A stretch of DNA of 64,000 nucleotides. Source: Streptomyces sp. TLI_105. GTDB taxonomy: Bacteria > Actinomycetota > Actinomycetes > Streptomycetales > Streptomycetaceae. A program made the position numbers and the translations under genes. The notes beneath the pieces were generated by a model that saw only the letters and a list, made by a program, of their open reading frames with translations, was not told the DNA's origin and made no database searches. Position 1 is the first letter of the stretch, and each line of letters starts with the position of its first letter. The stretch lies in assembly GCF_900105415.1 (NCBI RefSeq), contig NZ_FNSM01000001.1, positions 5,357,501-5,421,500 on the forward strand, read 5' to 3'. Of this stretch, positions 34,418-43,868 are shown piece by piece.

Positions 34418-35801
34418 CGAGCCGGATCGTGATCGTGGTCCAGGCGCCGACGTGCACCCGGTCGCCGTCCTGGAGCTGGACGGGGACGTAGGGCTGGATC
34501 GGCTCCTCGCCGCCGTTCACCGTGGTGCCGTTGGTGGAGTTCTGGTCCACCACCGCCCACGAGCCGTCCGGCTGCTGCACCAGCACGGCGTGCTGGTGCG
34601 AGACGCCCGGGTCCTCCGGCGGCACCGACAGGTCGATGTCGGGGGACTCGCCGGTGGAGTGCCGGCGGCGGCCGATGGAGACCTGGTTGCCCCGGAGCGG
34701 CAGGTGCTTGTCCGGCGAGTACGCGGGCAGGTTCAGGCCCGTCGCCTCCGGACCGCTGCGCTGCATCATCGCCATGAAGTACTCACGGTCGGGACCGATG
34801 ACCGCGGTCCAGTTCAGGGGCTGCTGCCGCGGCGGCTGGAACTGCTGCGGAGGCTGCTGCTGCCCCTGCTGGTGCCCCTGGTGCTGGTGCTGCGGCGGGG
34901 GCCCCTGGTGCGGCGGAGGGCCCTGCTGCGGTGGAGGCTGCGGGGGCTGGTGCTGCTGCGGAGGCGGCGGGGCCTGGTGCGGCGGGGCCTGGTGCTGCGG
35001 TGCCTGCGGGGCCTGGTGCTGCGGCGGAGCCTGGGGCGGCTGGTGCTGCGACGGCGGCGACAGGACCCAGTCGTCGTCCGCGCGCGGCTGCGGCGGCGCG
35101 GGCGGGGCCGGGGCCTGGGCGGGTGCCTGGAGGTACGCGGGCGGGGCGGGCGGCTGCTGCTGCGCCGGCGGGCGCTGCGGCGGGGCCTGGTGGTGCGTGG
35201 GCTCGGCGCCCAGCGGCTCGGCCGGCCGGTTCACCTGCGAGGGCCGCGAGCCCTGGTAGCCGAACGGGTCCGGCTGCTGCTGGGGCTGCTGGGGCTGCTG
35301 CGGCGGCGGGGGCGGCGAGGACTGGAAGCCCGGCGGCAGGTTCAGACCGGGCGGCGGCCCGGGCTGCTGCGGCGGGGCGTTGTGGGGCGCGTTGTGCGGG
35401 GACAGCGGCGTGTACGAGGTCGCCGTGTTCGTGAGGAAGTTCCAGCGGCACTCCTCGCAGAACGGCGCCATGGGCTCGCGCGGCGTACGGCACTGCGGGC
35501 ACAGCTCCGCCTGGGCCGTCGCGTTCGGGTCGCCACCGTGACCGAAACCGCCGGGGGCCGCGGGGGCACCGGGGCCGAAGCCGCCCGGAGCACCGGGGGC
35601 GCCCGGCGGCGGGCCCATCGGGGGCTGACCGGGACCGGGCTGGCCGGGGCCCGCGGGGCCGGGGTATCCGTACGCGGGGGGCGGCGGCGGGGGAGGCGGC
35701 GGTACGGCACCCGTCGGCGCACCCGCCCCGGCCATGCGATGGCCGCAGACCTCGCACCAGTCGTCGGAGACCGACTGGTGTCCGTTCGGGCAGGTCGGCA
35801 T
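34413..35801 (-). CDS. Zinc-ribbon/FHA-domain protein (GarA-like output of the PknG cassette)
   Basis: A 462-aa protein. Two zinc ribbons lie at the N-terminus: C-P-N-G-H...C-E-V-C-G-H (about 4-20) and C-P-Q-C...C-E-E-C (about 96-120). A very long Pro/Gln/His-rich linker (about 140-330) follows. The C-terminal FHA domain (about 365-460) has the phospho-threonine-binding residues in S-I-G-R-R, V-S-H-Q-H-A and S-T-N-G-T. FHA domains read phosphothreonine. In mycobacteria the FHA protein GarA is the main PknG substrate, so an equivalent role here is a good inference. Last gene of the cassette. Confidence 0.88.
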   Translation of the reverse strand: MPTCPNGHQSVSDDWCEVCGHRMAGAGAPTGAVPPPPPPPPPAYGYPGPAGPGQPGPGQPPMGPPPGAPGAPGGFGPGAPAAPGGFGHGGDPNATAQAELCPQCRTPREPMAPFCEECRWNFLTNTATSYTPLSPHNAPHNAPPQQPGPPPGLNLPPGFQSSPPPPPQQPQQPQQQPDPFGYQGSRPSQVNRPAEPLGAEPTHHQAPPQRPPAQQQPPAPPAYLQAPAQAPAPPAPPQPRADDDWVLSPPSQHQPPQAPPQHQAPQAPQHQAPPHQAPPPPQQHQPPQPPPQQGPPPHQGPPPQHQHQGHQQGQQQPPQQFQPPRQQPLNWTAVIGPDREYFMAMMQRSGPEATGLNLPAYSPDKHLPLRGNQVSIGRRRHSTGESPDIDLSVPPEDPGVSHQHAVLVQQPDGSWAVVDQNSTNGTTVNGGEEPIQPYVPVQLQDGDRVHVGAWTTITIRLA

Positions 35802-35843
35802 GTCGGTGCTTCCCCCTCTCGTCGTCCGGCCCGGGTGGCCGGG

Positions 35844-37175
35844 CTACCTCTTGACGCGAACGGTCTTGGTGGAGCGGGTCTCGAGTGTCATCTCGTCCGC
35901 TTCCGCGACCTTCGCCTTCAAACGCACAGTACCGGTCGCCGCGTCGACCACGTCGACCACCTTCGAAAGCAGTTTCGCGGTATCCGCGTTGCCGGAGGCC
36001 GCCGCGAGCTGCACGGCACGGCCCAGTTTGGCCGTCGCACCGTCACGATCGCCCGATTTGCGGGCATCCAGGCCCTGCTGGATGACATCCGCGAGCTCGG
36101 CCTGCCCCGTGTAGTGCGCGACCTGCGGGTTGATCGACGTCGACATCGCGAGGTCGTCCGTCCACACCGCCCGTACCAGTCCTTGAGACAGCGGGCGCGG
36201 ATCGCCGCCCGCCGGGTCCGGGGCGATCAGGGAGACCCGGGCGGCGAGCATCTCCTGGCCGACCGCCGCCTGGGGGACCCGCACGCTCACGTGGTAGTCG
36301 CGGGACTCGTCGCCCCACGAGCCCGTCGGGTAGTCCCCGGCGCGCGGCCCGGCCTCGGTGCGCCGCCCCGTCAGGTCCTCGACCGACGGCGCCACCTGCT
36401 TCACGAACATGATCTCGACCCCCACCGGGGTCCACAGGCGCAGCGCGACGTCCGCCACGCCCTTGCCCATCGCGTCCTCCATCATCGTCGTGAAGTCGGT
36501 GGCGAGCCCGGCCGGGTCGGCGACGATGTCGGCCGTGCCGAGGAGCGCCGAGGCGATCCCGGTGACCTCCTTGACCTCCCAGTCCGTGCCGACCCCCCGC
36601 GCGTCGCAGGTGAACCGGCCTGCGCAGGCGTCGAGCGCGGCCCGCAGCTCCTCCGGCGACTCGTGCTCGTTGCGGCCGTCGGTGAGCAGGATGCCGTGCC
36701 GGATGGTGAGCTCGGCGGAGGAGAGCAGCCGGTCCGCGAGGCGCAGCCAGGTGCCGATCGCCGTGCCGCCGCCCGCGGAGAGCCGGCGCAGCGCCTCCTT
36801 CGCCTCGGCGCGGGTCCGGGCGTCGGCGACCGCGAGGCCGCCGTTCCCCGGGTAGACCTCCTTCGCGACGTGCGTCCCGGCGACGACGGCGAAGTGCGTG
36901 CCGTCGCGCAGGGTGTCGACGGCGGCGGCGGTGGCCTCCCGCGCGCCGCGCATCTTGGTCGCGGGGTAGTCCATCGAGCCGGAGCAGTCGACCATGATCA
37001 CCACACCGGCCGCGGCCGACCCGCCCGCGAAGCCCGTGTATCCGCCGCTGGTGCCGCCCCCGGTCGAGGTGACGGTGACGATCGCGCTGACGTCCCGGCC
37101 GCCCTCCGGCAGGAACTCGTTCTGGTAGACGTCCACCGAGAACTGGGGCACGGTCGGCTTGGAGAAGTTCGCCAT
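35844..37175 (-). CDS. von Willebrand factor type A domain protein
   Basis: A 443-aa protein beginning M-A-N-F-S-K-P-T-V-P-Q-F. The VWA domain (about 50-240) has an intact metal-ion-dependent adhesion site, V-D-C-S-G-S-M-D, with a further L-L-T-D-G-R-N segment. The C-terminal part is beta-rich, then helical with a TPR-like pattern (A-R-K-S-G-D-R-D-G-A-T-A-K-L-G-R). No signal peptide, so it acts in the cytoplasm, probably as a scaffold between kinase, phosphatase and FHA partners. 42 bp from the FHA gene, same strand. Confidence 0.88.
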   Translation of the reverse strand: MANFSKPTVPQFSVDVYQNEFLPEGGRDVSAIVTVTSTGGGTSGGYTGFAGGSAAAGVVIMVDCSGSMDYPATKMRGAREATAAAVDTLRDGTHFAVVAGTHVAKEVYPGNGGLAVADARTRAEAKEALRRLSAGGGTAIGTWLRLADRLLSSAELTIRHGILLTDGRNEHESPEELRAALDACAGRFTCDARGVGTDWEVKEVTGIASALLGTADIVADPAGLATDFTTMMEDAMGKGVADVALRLWTPVGVEIMFVKQVAPSVEDLTGRRTEAGPRAGDYPTGSWGDESRDYHVSVRVPQAAVGQEMLAARVSLIAPDPAGGDPRPLSQGLVRAVWTDDLAMSTSINPQVAHYTGQAELADVIQQGLDARKSGDRDGATAKLGRAVQLAAASGNADTAKLLSKVVDVVDAATGTVRLKAKVAEADEMTLETRSTKTVRVKR

Positions 37176-37239
37176 CTGTTTTCGGCTCCTACGCGACAGA
37201 CGCAACAACGGTGAAGGGGACGGGGATCGGCGACCGCTC

Positions 37240-38751
37240 TCAGGCGGATCCCGCCCCTTGCGGAGTGACGGTGAACGGGACGAGCGCGACCGTGATGTTG
37301 TCGTGGCCCCCGCCGTCCAGGGCGTGGCCGACGAGGACCTGCGCGCCGTGCAGCGGGCGGTCCGCGGCGTCCGCCGGGACGACCCGGGCCATGTCCTCCG
37401 CGGCCTCCGCGTAGTTCCACAGACCGTCCGTGCAGACCACCACCACGCCGGAACGATCCGGCTTGAACGCGGCGGTGTGCGGGTCCAGTTCGTACGAGTC
37501 GGCGCCGAGCCAGCCGGTGATCGCGTGGGCGCGCTCGTCCGCGTACGCCTCGGCCTCGTTCATCAGGCCCGCCGCGACCATCTGCGCGGCCCACGAGTCG
37601 TCCTCGGTGAGCCGGGCGGGCGGGGTGCTGCGGTCGTCCGGCACCCAGTAGGCCCGGCTGTCGCCGACCCAGCCCACGACGAGCAGGCCGGAGGCGACGA
37701 CGGAGCCGACGATGGTGCAGGCCGGGGCGTTGCGGTGGCGGTGCGGGTCGTGCTCCGCGCCGTCCTCACCGGGCTCCTCCGCGAGGGAGTTGACGGCCTC
37801 GGCGGCGGCCACGATCGCCTCGTGCATCGCCTGCTGCGGGTGCGTGCCCCGGGGCAGCGCGGCGAGCAGCGAGGCGCCGGCCGCCTCGGCGGCGGCGGCG
37901 GAGGCCTCGTCGGGGCGGGTCGCCGAGGAGACGCCGTCGCAGACGATCGCGAGGGTGGCGGGGGAGCCGTCGGGCAGGGTGGTCGACGAGACGGCGAACG
38001 CGTCCTCGTTGCGGTGGTGGCGCAGCCCGCGGTCGCTGACGGCGGCGACGCCGGCGAGCTCCCGCTCCATGTGGTCGCGCTCGCGCGGCTGCGCGTGCCC
38101 GCAGTTCTCGCAGTACCCGTCGGTGTCCACCCGCCCGGCCCGACAGGCCACGCAGATCACGGCGGCGGGAGCGGGGGCGGGGGGAGCGGTGGGCGCCGGG
38201 GCGGCGGCGGGCGCCGCGGCGGCCGGGGCCGGCTCCGCCCGCACGGCGGCACGGGGGTCGGGTGCGGCCAGCTCGAAGTCTCCGTCGGACGTGGGGGATC
38301 CGAGGGAGCGGGACGCGGGCGCGGGGGACACGGGTGCCGGGGCGCCGCCGGGCCCTGCGGCGCCGTCTGCCTCCGCACCGGGCGCCGTTCCGCCGGGCGT
38401 GGCGGCCCCCCGTGCGTCGTCGTCCGGCGCGGTCGTGCCGTCCCCCGCCGGGACCGGGCCGTCCGTGCGGACCTCCATCGTCGGGAGGTCGCGGCCGCCG
38501 GAGTCGGTGCCCGGCAGGTCGCCCGGGTGCTGGGTCAGGGTCGAGAGCGAACCGGGGTCGCGGGGCGGGGCGGCCGGCCAGGCCACGGGGGTGCCGATCG
38601 CCACGGTCGGGCGGTCGGGACCGGCCTCGGCGGACGGCACGGCCGACAGGTCGTAGCCGCACGCCCCGCAGAACCGGTCACCCGACTCCAGCGGCTCCGC
38701 GCAGCCCGGGCAGGCGGCGAGTCCGTGCGACGGCTTCGGCTTCTGGGACAT
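37240..38751 (-). CDS. PP2C-family serine/threonine phosphatase with N-terminal zinc ribbon
   Basis: A 503-aa protein. An N-terminal zinc ribbon (C-P-G-C-A-E...C-G-A-C-G-Y, about 14-35), a Pro/Ala-rich linker and a second C-x-x-C pair (C-V-A-C-R...C-E-N-C-G, about 205-225) precede the PP2C domain. Its motifs are R-H-H-R-N-E-D-A-F, C-D-G-V-S-S, G-D-S-R-A-Y-W, C-T-D-G-L-W and G-G-H-D-N-I-T-V, containing the aspartates that bind two metals. It should reverse phosphorylation by the PknG next to it. ATG 2 bp after the pknG stop; a GTG at 38763 is also in frame. Confidence 0.9.
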   Translation of the reverse strand: MSQKPKPSHGLAACPGCAEPLESGDRFCGACGYDLSAVPSAEAGPDRPTVAIGTPVAWPAAPPRDPGSLSTLTQHPGDLPGTDSGGRDLPTMEVRTDGPVPAGDGTTAPDDDARGAATPGGTAPGAEADGAAGPGGAPAPVSPAPASRSLGSPTSDGDFELAAPDPRAAVRAEPAPAAAAPAAAPAPTAPPAPAPAAVICVACRAGRVDTDGYCENCGHAQPRERDHMERELAGVAAVSDRGLRHHRNEDAFAVSSTTLPDGSPATLAIVCDGVSSATRPDEASAAAAEAAGASLLAALPRGTHPQQAMHEAIVAAAEAVNSLAEEPGEDGAEHDPHRHRNAPACTIVGSVVASGLLVVGWVGDSRAYWVPDDRSTPPARLTEDDSWAAQMVAAGLMNEAEAYADERAHAITGWLGADSYELDPHTAAFKPDRSGVVVVCTDGLWNYAEAAEDMARVVPADAADRPLHGAQVLVGHALDGGGHDNITVALVPFTVTPQGAGSA

Positions 38752-38753
38752 CC

Positions 38754-41372
38754 TCACACCCACGTCCTGGGGCGGAAGCGGTTGGCCCGCTCCACCAGTT
38801 CGATCCTCTCCTCGCCCCGCTGGGCGAGCCGGGCCAGCACCCGGTACGAGCGTTCGAGGCCGAAGCGCAGTCCGCGCTCGTCCAGTTCACTTCCGAGCAG
38901 CAGCGCGCCGCCGCCCGGTGCCGCACCGGGACTCCCGGAGAGTACCCAGTCGAGGGCCGTCCCGAGCACCTCCGTCGACAACCGCTCCCGGCGCACCGCG
39001 TCCAGACCGAAGCCCTGGAGCGCGGAGACCTGCGCCGCGGCCGCCGTCAGATCGGCGCCGAGCGGCTCGTGCGCCGGGCGCCGCCGCAGCCGCGCCCGCA
39101 CGGCCGCGACCCGCGCCGCCGTGTAGTGGATCGACGCCTCCGGTACGGATTCCAGGGCCTGTACGGCTCCGCTGCGGTCGCCGGCCGCGAGCCGGACCCG
39201 GGCGAGCCCGAAGGCCGCGCTGACGAAGCTGGGGTCCGTGGCCCACACCAGGCGGTAGTACTCGGCGGCGTTGTCCAGCTGGCCGAGGACCTCGGCGCAG
39301 ATCCCGAGGGCCAGCTTCGGCGCCGGCTCGCCCGGGAAGGCGTCGTAGACCGCGTCGAAGGCCAGCGCCGCGTGCTCGTGGTCGCCGGTCACCAGGGAGG
39401 CGACGCCCCGGTACCAGACGACCCGCCAGTCGTCCGGGTCCCGCTCCTCCAGCCCGGCGAGGGTCCGCGCGGAGGCGGGCAGGTCACCCAGCTCCAACTG
39501 GGCGCGCAGGGTGCGCAGTCTCAGCTCGGCGGAGGGGGCGGGCGCGCCCTGGAGCGCCCCGAGCAGCTCGCCCGGGGCGGCGGCCGCGAGACCGGCGAGG
39601 AAACCGGCGTTGGGGTCGCTCGTGTCGACGCGCGGCACGGGCAGGGCGAGCGCGGTGGCGGGCGCGTCGAGCGGCGCGAGCAGCCCTCCGAGCCCGGGAC
39701 CGGGGAGCGCCTGCGCCCCGGCGCCCGGCGCCTGCCCCGGAACGGCCCCCGCCGTCGGCGCCTGCACCGTGCCCGCACCGGCCGGCACCGTGCCCGCACC
39801 GGCCGGCACCGTGCCCGCCGCGGGCGTTCCGCGCCGCTTGCGGCCCCGGCGGGCGCCCAGCAGCGACACGTCCTCCGTCAGTTCGGCGAACAGCGTGGTG
39901 TCCGTGACCCGCACCTCCGTGCCGAAGAGCGTCGAGAGCGCCGGCCGCGGCCGCCCCGACTGGAGCGCCACGACCTCGCGCAGCACACCCGTCAGCTGCT
40001 CCGCCATCTCCTGCGCGGAGGCGAACCGGCGGGCCGGGTCCGGGTCGGTGGCGCGCACCAGGAAGCGGTAGTACGACTCGTACGTCCGGAAGACCTCGAT
40101 GTGATCCGGGTCGGGCAGCGAGTCCACGAAGACGTTCGTGTAGCCCTGGAAGTCGAAGGTCATCACGGCGAGCGTGCGCGCCACCGTGTACAGGTCGCTC
40201 GCCACCGACGGGCCGACCTCGGCCACCTCCGGCGCCTGGTAGCCGACCGTGCCGTAGATCGCGGACTCGTCGTCGTCCATCCGCCGGACCGCGCCCATGT
40301 CGATGAGCTTCAGCTGGTCCTCGGACTGGATGGCGTTGTCGACCTTGAAGTCGCAGTACAGCAGGTTCCTGCTGTGCAGGTGTCCGAGCGCCTCCAGGGC
40401 CTCGATCCCGTACGCGCAGGCCTGCTCCACCGGCAGCGGGTCGCGCCGGCCGTCGGGGGTGCGCCGGTCGTTGGCGATCTCCTTGAGCGACTTGCCGCCG
40501 ACGTACTCCATGACGATGTAGCCGTCCATGGAGCCGGTGCGCTGGTCGAGGTGCTCGACGAAGTTGTAGATGCGGACGATGTTGGAGTGCTCGATCTCGG
40601 CGAGGAAGCGGCGCTCGGAGATCGCCGCGGCCATGGCGTCCTGGTCGCCGGTGTCGAGGAGGCCCTTGAGGACCACCCACCGGTCGGAGACGGCCCGGTC
40701 GACGGCGAGGTAGATCCAGCCGAGTCCACCGTGCGCGAGGCAGCCCGCGACCTCGTACTGGCCGTGGACGATGTCGCCGGCGCGCAGCTTCGGCACGAAG
40801 GAGTACGGGTGCCCGCACTTGGTGCAGAAGCCCTCCGTGCGGCCCGGCCGGTCGCCCCGCGCGCGGCCCACCGGGGCCCCGCAGTCCGAACGGGAGCAGA
40901 AACGCTTCCGCTCGGGGACCTCGGCGTTCTCCATCACCGCAGCCCGCGGGTCGGGGCGCGGCACCTCGGGGATCGTCACCAGGCCCGCGCCCAGCCGGTT
41001 CCGGGCGGACTGCCCGGTCGACGAGCCCGAGCTGCGCACCGACACCGAGCGGCCCGTGGAGGCCCCGGAGGCCCCGGAGAGCGAGCGCGAGAGCCGGCCG
41101 GAGACCGACCGGCGCGAGGTCGAGGACCGGGACGAGGCGCGCGAGGAGGCCCGCGAACCGCTCCGCGAGGAGCCGGAGTCCGGCCCGCCGACACCCCCCG
41201 CCCCCTTGCCGGGCACGGCCATCCCGGTCGGCGTCGACCCGATGAGCCCCCCGGGCGCGACGACCGGGGCGAGCCCGCAGGTGTCGCAGTACAGCTCGCC
41301 GCCTCCCATGTCCTCGTACGAGCCCTCGCACGAAGGACGCTGACAGCTCCCCACGCCCGTCTCCCCGCTCAC
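38754..41372 (-). CDS. pknG: PknG-type serine/threonine protein kinase
   Basis: An 872-aa cytosolic kinase. An extra N-terminal zinc knuckle (C10, C15, C29, C32), a Ser/Arg-rich linker (about 60-120) and a rubredoxin-like pair (F-C-S-R-S-D-C-G and F-C-T-K-C-G-H) are followed by the kinase core. The core has V-V-L-K-G-L with the PknG-type invariant lysine, Y-C-D-F-K-V-D-N for the catalytic loop and D-M-G-A-V replacing D-F-G, all as in mycobacterial PknG. A TPR domain forms the C-terminal third. GTG start in a GTGA overlap with the coiled-coil gene. PknG governs glutamate and 2-oxoglutarate metabolism in response to amino acids. Confidence 0.93.
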   Translation of the reverse strand: MSGETGVGSCQRPSCEGSYEDMGGGELYCDTCGLAPVVAPGGLIGSTPTGMAVPGKGAGGVGGPDSGSSRSGSRASSRASSRSSTSRRSVSGRLSRSLSGASGASTGRSVSVRSSGSSTGQSARNRLGAGLVTIPEVPRPDPRAAVMENAEVPERKRFCSRSDCGAPVGRARGDRPGRTEGFCTKCGHPYSFVPKLRAGDIVHGQYEVAGCLAHGGLGWIYLAVDRAVSDRWVVLKGLLDTGDQDAMAAAISERRFLAEIEHSNIVRIYNFVEHLDQRTGSMDGYIVMEYVGGKSLKEIANDRRTPDGRRDPLPVEQACAYGIEALEALGHLHSRNLLYCDFKVDNAIQSEDQLKLIDMGAVRRMDDDESAIYGTVGYQAPEVAEVGPSVASDLYTVARTLAVMTFDFQGYTNVFVDSLPDPDHIEVFRTYESYYRFLVRATDPDPARRFASAQEMAEQLTGVLREVVALQSGRPRPALSTLFGTEVRVTDTTLFAELTEDVSLLGARRGRKRRGTPAAGTVPAGAGTVPAGAGTVQAPTAGAVPGQAPGAGAQALPGPGLGGLLAPLDAPATALALPVPRVDTSDPNAGFLAGLAAAAPGELLGALQGAPAPSAELRLRTLRAQLELGDLPASARTLAGLEERDPDDWRVVWYRGVASLVTGDHEHAALAFDAVYDAFPGEPAPKLALGICAEVLGQLDNAAEYYRLVWATDPSFVSAAFGLARVRLAAGDRSGAVQALESVPEASIHYTAARVAAVRARLRRRPAHEPLGADLTAAAAQVSALQGFGLDAVRRERLSTEVLGTALDWVLSGSPGAAPGGGALLLGSELDERGLRFGLERSYRVLARLAQRGEERIELVERANRFRPRTWV

Positions 41373-42664
41373 CACTGTCGTCCTCCCGCGTCTCCCGCGT
41401 CCCTCGTGTCCCTCGGCCCGGACAGCACGTCCGCCGCCGCCTGCTGATAGCGCAGCACCGCCTGCTCCGCGACCCGCAGGTCGCAGGGCGCGCTCCACAG
41501 CATCCGGCGCGCCGCGTCGTACCGCTCGACCAGCAGCGGATCCTCCGCCGCCCCGAGCCGCGCCACCTTCGCCTTGTACGCGTCGAGCCGGCCGCGCAGC
41601 TCGGCCCGGACCGCCAGCGGCGCCGTGACCGCCGTCAACTGCTCGCGGGCCCGCAGCAGTTCGTCCTCCGCCTCCCGCTCCAGGGACTCCAGGAGCGGGG
41701 AGAGCCGGTGCCACTGGGCGCGCCGGCGGTACTCGGCGGCGGCCGCGAGCCGCTCCTGGAGCACGATCGGCGGCCCGCTGACGGCCGGCACCTCGGAGGC
41801 GGCGATCTTCGCGAGGACCTCGCCGCGCGCCGACCGCGCCTCGGCGAGCGTCCGGTCCGCCCGCGAGAGCACGTCCCGCAGCCGGAGCAGCCGGTCCTCG
41901 GAGTCCTGCCGGACCGCGAGGACCGCCTCGATCTCGCGCCGGACGTCCTCCAGGGCCAGGGCGGCCCGGTCGTACCGCTCGGTGTCGGGCCGCCCGCCGC
42001 CCGGCGCCGAACTGCCCGCCGCCGGGCGCCAGAACGCCAGCGGGTCGGTCACGACCTGGGAACGCAGCGCGGTCAGCTCGGCCGTGATCGCCTCCAGCTC
42101 GTCCCCCGCCGGATGCTCCCCGGGCCGCACGCCGACCGAGTGCGCCAGCGAACGCGTCCGGCCCAGCTCGGCCGCGAGCAGGTCTATCCGGGCGGGCAGC
42201 GCCGACCAGACGGCGTCGGCGGTGACGACCAGGTCGAGCGAGGAGGCGTACAGCTCGTTCATCCGCCGGACCAGCCCCTCCAGGCTGAACCGCTCGGTGA
42301 GCAGGGCGCCCTCGGCGGCCCCGCCCGGGACGATCACGGTGTCGCCGCGCAGCCGGTCGGTCAGCTCCACGAGCTCCTCCCGGCCGGGCCAGCGGCGCCG
42401 CGCGCGCACCTCACGGGCGTCCCGCAGGGCGCCGGTGTACACGTCGAAGCAGGTCCAGAGCAGGGTGATGGTCCGCTCGGCGGCCGTCCACCGGTCCCGG
42501 GTCGTCCCGGTCAGCTCGGCCCCTTCGAGCAGCCTGCGGCCCGCGTGGTCCTGGAGCGCGAGGAGCGAGTCCTCGATCGCCTTGTGCTCGGCGCCGAGCC
42601 GCGCCAGCGCACGGTCCACCTCGTCCCGGTCCATCACCGGCCCGGGGGGTCCCGTGACGCCCAT
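41369..42664 (-). CDS. Coiled-coil protein of the PknG cassette
   Basis: A 431-aa protein of unknown function with long heptad-rich helices (about 15-40, 190-300, 340-400), many Glu/Arg/Ala residues, and no transmembrane segment. It lies between the GlnH-like and PknG genes, so it may link the membrane sensor to the kinase. AGAGG precedes the ATG at 42664; an alternative ATG is at 42633. The 3' end overlaps pknG by 4 bp. Absent from the three-gene mycobacterial unit. Confidence 0.7.
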   Translation of the reverse strand: MGVTGPPGPVMDRDEVDRALARLGAEHKAIEDSLLALQDHAGRRLLEGAELTGTTRDRWTAAERTITLLWTCFDVYTGALRDAREVRARRRWPGREELVELTDRLRGDTVIVPGGAAEGALLTERFSLEGLVRRMNELYASSLDLVVTADAVWSALPARIDLLAAELGRTRSLAHSVGVRPGEHPAGDELEAITAELTALRSQVVTDPLAFWRPAAGSSAPGGGRPDTERYDRAALALEDVRREIEAVLAVRQDSEDRLLRLRDVLSRADRTLAEARSARGEVLAKIAASEVPAVSGPPIVLQERLAAAAEYRRRAQWHRLSPLLESLEREAEDELLRAREQLTAVTAPLAVRAELRGRLDAYKAKVARLGAAEDPLLVERYDAARRMLWSAPCDLRVAEQAVLRYQQAAADVLSGPRDTRDAGDAGGRQW

Positions 42665-42720
42665 CGGTCACCTCTTCCGCTTCGTGTACAGGGTTGCTCG
42701 TCGGGGCGCGGTCGAGGCCG

Positions 42721-43857
42721 CTACTTGTACAACGGAGCGGGTGGCCCCGGTATCCCGGGGAGGTCCTTCTCCAGCCACTCCTCGTACGCGGCCTGCCAGG
42801 GGCCCTGCCGGTAGCCCACCAGGACCTGGTTGACCCGGCGCACCAGGTCGTCGTTGCCCAGCTTGGCCGCCACCCCGTAGTACTCCTCGGTGAACGGCCG
42901 GCCCTTGAGCTCGACCGCCGGGTCCTGCGCGGCCTGGCCGGCCGCGAGGGCGTTGTCGGTGACGACGGCGTCGACCTCGCCCATCTGGAGCCGGGCCAGG
43001 CAGTCCAGCTGGTTGGGGACGGTCAGCAGGTCCTTGTCGTCCTTGGTGCCGTCGGCCTCGTCCTTGAAGACCGCGCCGAAGGAGTTCTCCGCCAGGGCGT
43101 CGTAGGCCGTGGAGCCCTCGGCGGTGCAGATCCGCTTGCCGCGCAGCGAGGAGTCGTAGCCGGTGATGCCCTTGTCGAGCTTGGGCGCCAGGACCTGCTG
43201 GCCGGCCTGGAAGTAGGCGGTGGAGAAGGCGACCTGCTCGATCCGCTTGCAGTTGATCGTCATGGTGCGCACGACGAGGTCGACCTTGCCGCTGTTCAGC
43301 GCGGCGATCCGCTGGTTGGTCGGGATCGCGCGGAAGATGATCGCCTTCGGGTCGCCGAGGAGGTCCTTGGCGATGGCCCGGGCCAGGTCGATGTCGAAGC
43401 CCTCCAGGACGCCCTTCTCCGGGTTCCGGTAGCCCCAGCGGTAGCTGGACTGGTCGACACCGACGATCAGCTTCCCGCGGTCCTTGATCGCCCGGACCGA
43501 CGGGCCGTCCGCCGACGAGGGCGTGAGGGAGGCCTCGGGGTGCTCGCAGGTGTCGGCCTTGATCTGGACGCCGGTGCCCACGCCGGGGCCGGGCGTCCGG
43601 GGCGCGGCCGCCGCGCCGCTCCCGTCGTGCGCGAGGGGCAGCAGGGTCAGCGAGGCGGTGAGCCCGCAGGCCAGGGCCATGGTGGCCACCCCGCCCCAGC
43701 CCCGCAGCCGCCTGGCGGCCCGCCGCACCAGCGGGACCGCGCCGCTCGCCGTCGTCCGCAAGACCAGCGGATCCGCGCCGCTCGCCGTCGTCCGCGGCAC
43801 GAGCGGGTCCGCGCCGCTCGCCGTCCGCCGCACCAGCGGGTCCGTGCCGTTCGGCAT
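42721..43857 (-). CDS. glnH: GlnH-like amino-acid-binding protein with a repeat-bearing cytoplasmic N-tail
   Basis: A 378-aa protein. Residues about 1-50 are a cytosolic tail of near-identical repeats of about 13 aa (R-T-x-A-S-G-A-D-P-L-V). A transmembrane helix (about 55-80) follows, with A-L-A-C as a weak lipobox. The periplasmic-binding fold shows G-K-L-I-V-G-V-D-Q, G-F-D-I-D-L-A-R-A-I-A and F-R-A-I-P-T-N-Q-R-I, typical of polar amino-acid receptors. In mycobacteria GlnH binds aspartate and signals through GlnX to PknG. Position and fold support the same role. No transport permease is nearby. Confidence 0.87.
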   Translation of the reverse strand: MPNGTDPLVRRTASGADPLVPRTTASGADPLVLRTTASGAVPLVRRAARRLRGWGGVATMALACGLTASLTLLPLAHDGSGAAAAPRTPGPGVGTGVQIKADTCEHPEASLTPSSADGPSVRAIKDRGKLIVGVDQSSYRWGYRNPEKGVLEGFDIDLARAIAKDLLGDPKAIIFRAIPTNQRIAALNSGKVDLVVRTMTINCKRIEQVAFSTAYFQAGQQVLAPKLDKGITGYDSSLRGKRICTAEGSTAYDALAENSFGAVFKDEADGTKDDKDLLTVPNQLDCLARLQMGEVDAVVTDNALAAGQAAQDPAVELKGRPFTEEYYGVAAKLGNDDLVRRVNQVLVGYRQGPWQAAYEEWLEKDLPGIPGPPAPLYK

Positions 43858-43868
43858 CCCGCCCCCTC

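Noticed and set aside
34780..35350. Repetitive CTGCTG/GGCGG sequence as a CRISPR array or satellite.
   Set aside because: It encodes the Pro/Gln/His-rich linker of the FHA protein in frame, with no uniform repeat-spacer pattern.
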